From NCBI GenBank assembly GCA_000702685.1, contig JNJD01000007.1, positions 248,001 to 312,000 on the forward strand: a stretch of 64,000 nucleotides of DNA, read 5' to 3'. Of this stretch, positions 63,066 through 64,000 are shown piece by piece (position 1 is the first letter of the stretch; each line of letters starts with the position of its first letter). The position numbers and the translations under genes were made by a program. The DNA comes from Lachnospiraceae bacterium AC2028 (GTDB lineage: Bacteria; Bacillota; Clostridia; Lachnospirales; Lachnospiraceae). The notes under the pieces are model-generated. The model saw nothing but the letters and a program-made list of their open reading frames with translations. It ran no database searches and was not told the origin of the DNA.

Positions 63066-63990
63066 CGAATACTTTCATTATCTCCTTGTAATCGGGAAGC
63101 TTTCCTTCGAATACCGCTGCGCTTCCGGCCGCTACTCCGAGCTTGAGGGCATATCCGTAATCGCGCTCATCAAGATAGCCCTTGATGAAGCCCGCAGTCA
63201 TCGAATCTCCCGCGCCGAATGCTCCGAGTGGCTTTCCCGAGGGTGCCTTGCACTTATGGATCTCACCGTTCTTATCCAGAAGAAAGGCTCCGTCGGCTCC
63301 CATGGATACAATGACATTCTCGACTCCGGCTTCCCTAAGTTTTTCGGCTTCGGATATTATCTCATCCTCGCCCTTAAGCTCTCTTCCGGCAGCCTGGCAG
63401 AGTTCCTCGAGATTTGGTTTTACCAGGAAAGGCTTGTACTTGAGTGCTTTGGTAAGTCTGTCACCGGTCATGTCCACGACGGTCTTTACGTTTTCGGGAA
63501 CCGAGGAAAGGATCCTGTCGAGCATATCCCCGGGCGCCTGGGTCGGCATGCTTCCCGCAAGAACCAGAACATCACCCTCGGACAGTCTTTCGATCTGATC
63601 GCAGAGTTCATCCACGGATCCGCTCTCAACAACAGGGCCTGCGGCATTGAGCTCCGTCTCTTCAAATCCGCTCTCACCGGAGCCCTCATAGGGAACTCTT
63701 ATCTTTACATTTATCCTGCTCATTCCGTTTTTGTAGGGAAGCATTATAAATCCCGTACGGATGCCTATCGAGCGGACAGTTCCTTCTATCTCGTCTCCGG
63801 TCGTGCCGGCGATGAATCCCAGAGCCTTGGTCGGTACGTCAAGATTCTTCAGAACGACCGATACATTGATGCCTTTGCCTCCTGCGCGGAGCTCCTCTCT
63901 TTCCGACCTGTTCGTTCCGCCCTTTTTCAGATATGAAGCGGGATACATTACGTAATCGAGTGAAGGGTTGAGCGTTAAAGTGTAGACCAT
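63055..63990 (-). CDS. fruK: 1-phosphofructokinase (PfkB family)
   Basis: 311 aa. N-terminal TLTLNPSLDYVMY and GGKGINVSVVL, an LVLAGSMP motif (about 144-151) and the C-terminal GAFGAGDSMTAGF with the catalytic Asp. It phosphorylates fructose-1-phosphate to the 1,6-bisphosphate; tagatose-6-phosphate kinase is an alternative in the same subfamily. AGGAGA precedes the ATG, 10 nt from the window edge. It opens the packed run that continues into ptsI. Confidence 0.88.
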   Translation of the reverse strand: MVYTLTLNPSLDYVMYPASYLKKGGTNRSEREELRAGGKGINVSVVLKNLDVPTKALGFIAGTTGDEIEGTVRSIGIRTGFIMLPYKNGMSRINVKIRVPYEGSGESGFEETELNAAGPVVESGSVDELCDQIERLSEGDVLVLAGSMPTQAPGDMLDRILSSVPENVKTVVDMTGDRLTKALKYKPFLVKPNLEELCQAAGRELKGEDEIISEAEKLREAGVENVIVSMGADGAFLLDKNGEIHKCKAPSGKPLGAFGAGDSMTAGFIKGYLDERDYGYALKLGVAAGSAAVFEGKLPDYKEIMKVFDEV

Positions 63991-64000
63991 TTTATCTCCT

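Noticed and set aside
62572-63936. Long open frame on the plus strand opposite ptsI and fruK
   Set aside because: Antisense to two well-supported genes, low-complexity Ser/Ala translation, no ribosome site.

Overview
The window is a gene-dense chromosomal segment of a low-to-mid GC Gram-positive anaerobe, most likely a member of the Clostridia close to Lachnospiraceae. Supporting this are a FabK-type fatty acid synthesis operon, a SAM-I riboswitch on metK, strong AGGAGG ribosome sites with occasional GTG/TTG starts, a eukaryal-type (type 2) IleS, an LRR secreted protein, a FliD-like protein, and a TIR receptor of a kind common in that family. Genus cannot be fixed from the sequence. No tRNA, rRNA, CRISPR array, IS element or prophage was seen.

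Layout. 1-3680 (+): end of a MoxR ATPase, a DUF58 protein and a membrane transglutaminase, one operon. 3703-7067 (-): a TIR/transmembrane/beta-propeller receptor whose stop overlaps the start of a PfkB-family sugar kinase. 7214-8395 (-): a MerR/methyltransferase fusion behind its own MerR-type promoter. 8540-18217 (-): the type II fatty acid operon acpP-fabK-fabD-fabG-fabF-accB-fabZ-accC-accD-accA plus an acyl-CoA ligase, with no fabH. It faces a divergent MerR/GyrI-like regulator (18420-19268), and both promoters carry MerR-type palindromes. 19283-23321 (-): a zinc-ribbon membrane protein, a condensation-like acyltransferase, an SDR and an autoregulated TetR. 23542-25609: a small membrane protein and an SseB-like protein. 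25727-30362 (-): two GMP synthases, one full length and one ATP-PPase-only, flanking an LRR protein and a small membrane protein. 30732-32024 (+): a FliD-like protein with a structured leader. 32089-34640 (-): SAM-I riboswitch, metK, and glf coupled to it. 34654-40085 (-): murA, plsC, a GH9-like lipoprotein, a calcium-binding EF-hand/RTX-like protein with an attenuator-like leader, and an SseB protein. 40087-48133 (-): aconitase-type hydratase, glycogen phosphorylase, ileS. 48326-49921 (+): a membrane diguanylate cyclase. 50028-63990 (-): ten tightly packed genes running from fruK and a full-length PTS Enzyme I, through a MATE exporter, a copper ATPase, three GT-C-like membrane proteins and a HAD phosphatase, to a second Enzyme I that lacks the HPr-binding domain, then a DMT transporter.

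How the parts work together. The fatty acid operon makes acyl-ACP from acetyl-CoA, and plsC consumes acyl chains for phospholipid. metK makes SAM and is feedback-controlled by SAM. fruK and ptsI belong to fructose uptake. murA and glf serve the envelope. The strongest candidates for something new are: (1) a nested CopZ-like copper chaperone that can be made from an internal start inside copA; (2) the Enzyme I paralogue missing exactly the HPr-binding domain; (3) the TIR receptor translationally coupled to a PfkB kinase; (4) the leader of the 38120-39289 gene, where a three-way-junction fold competes with a terminator. Coordinates rest on reading frames and ribosome sites; family names rest on motif recognition without database searches.
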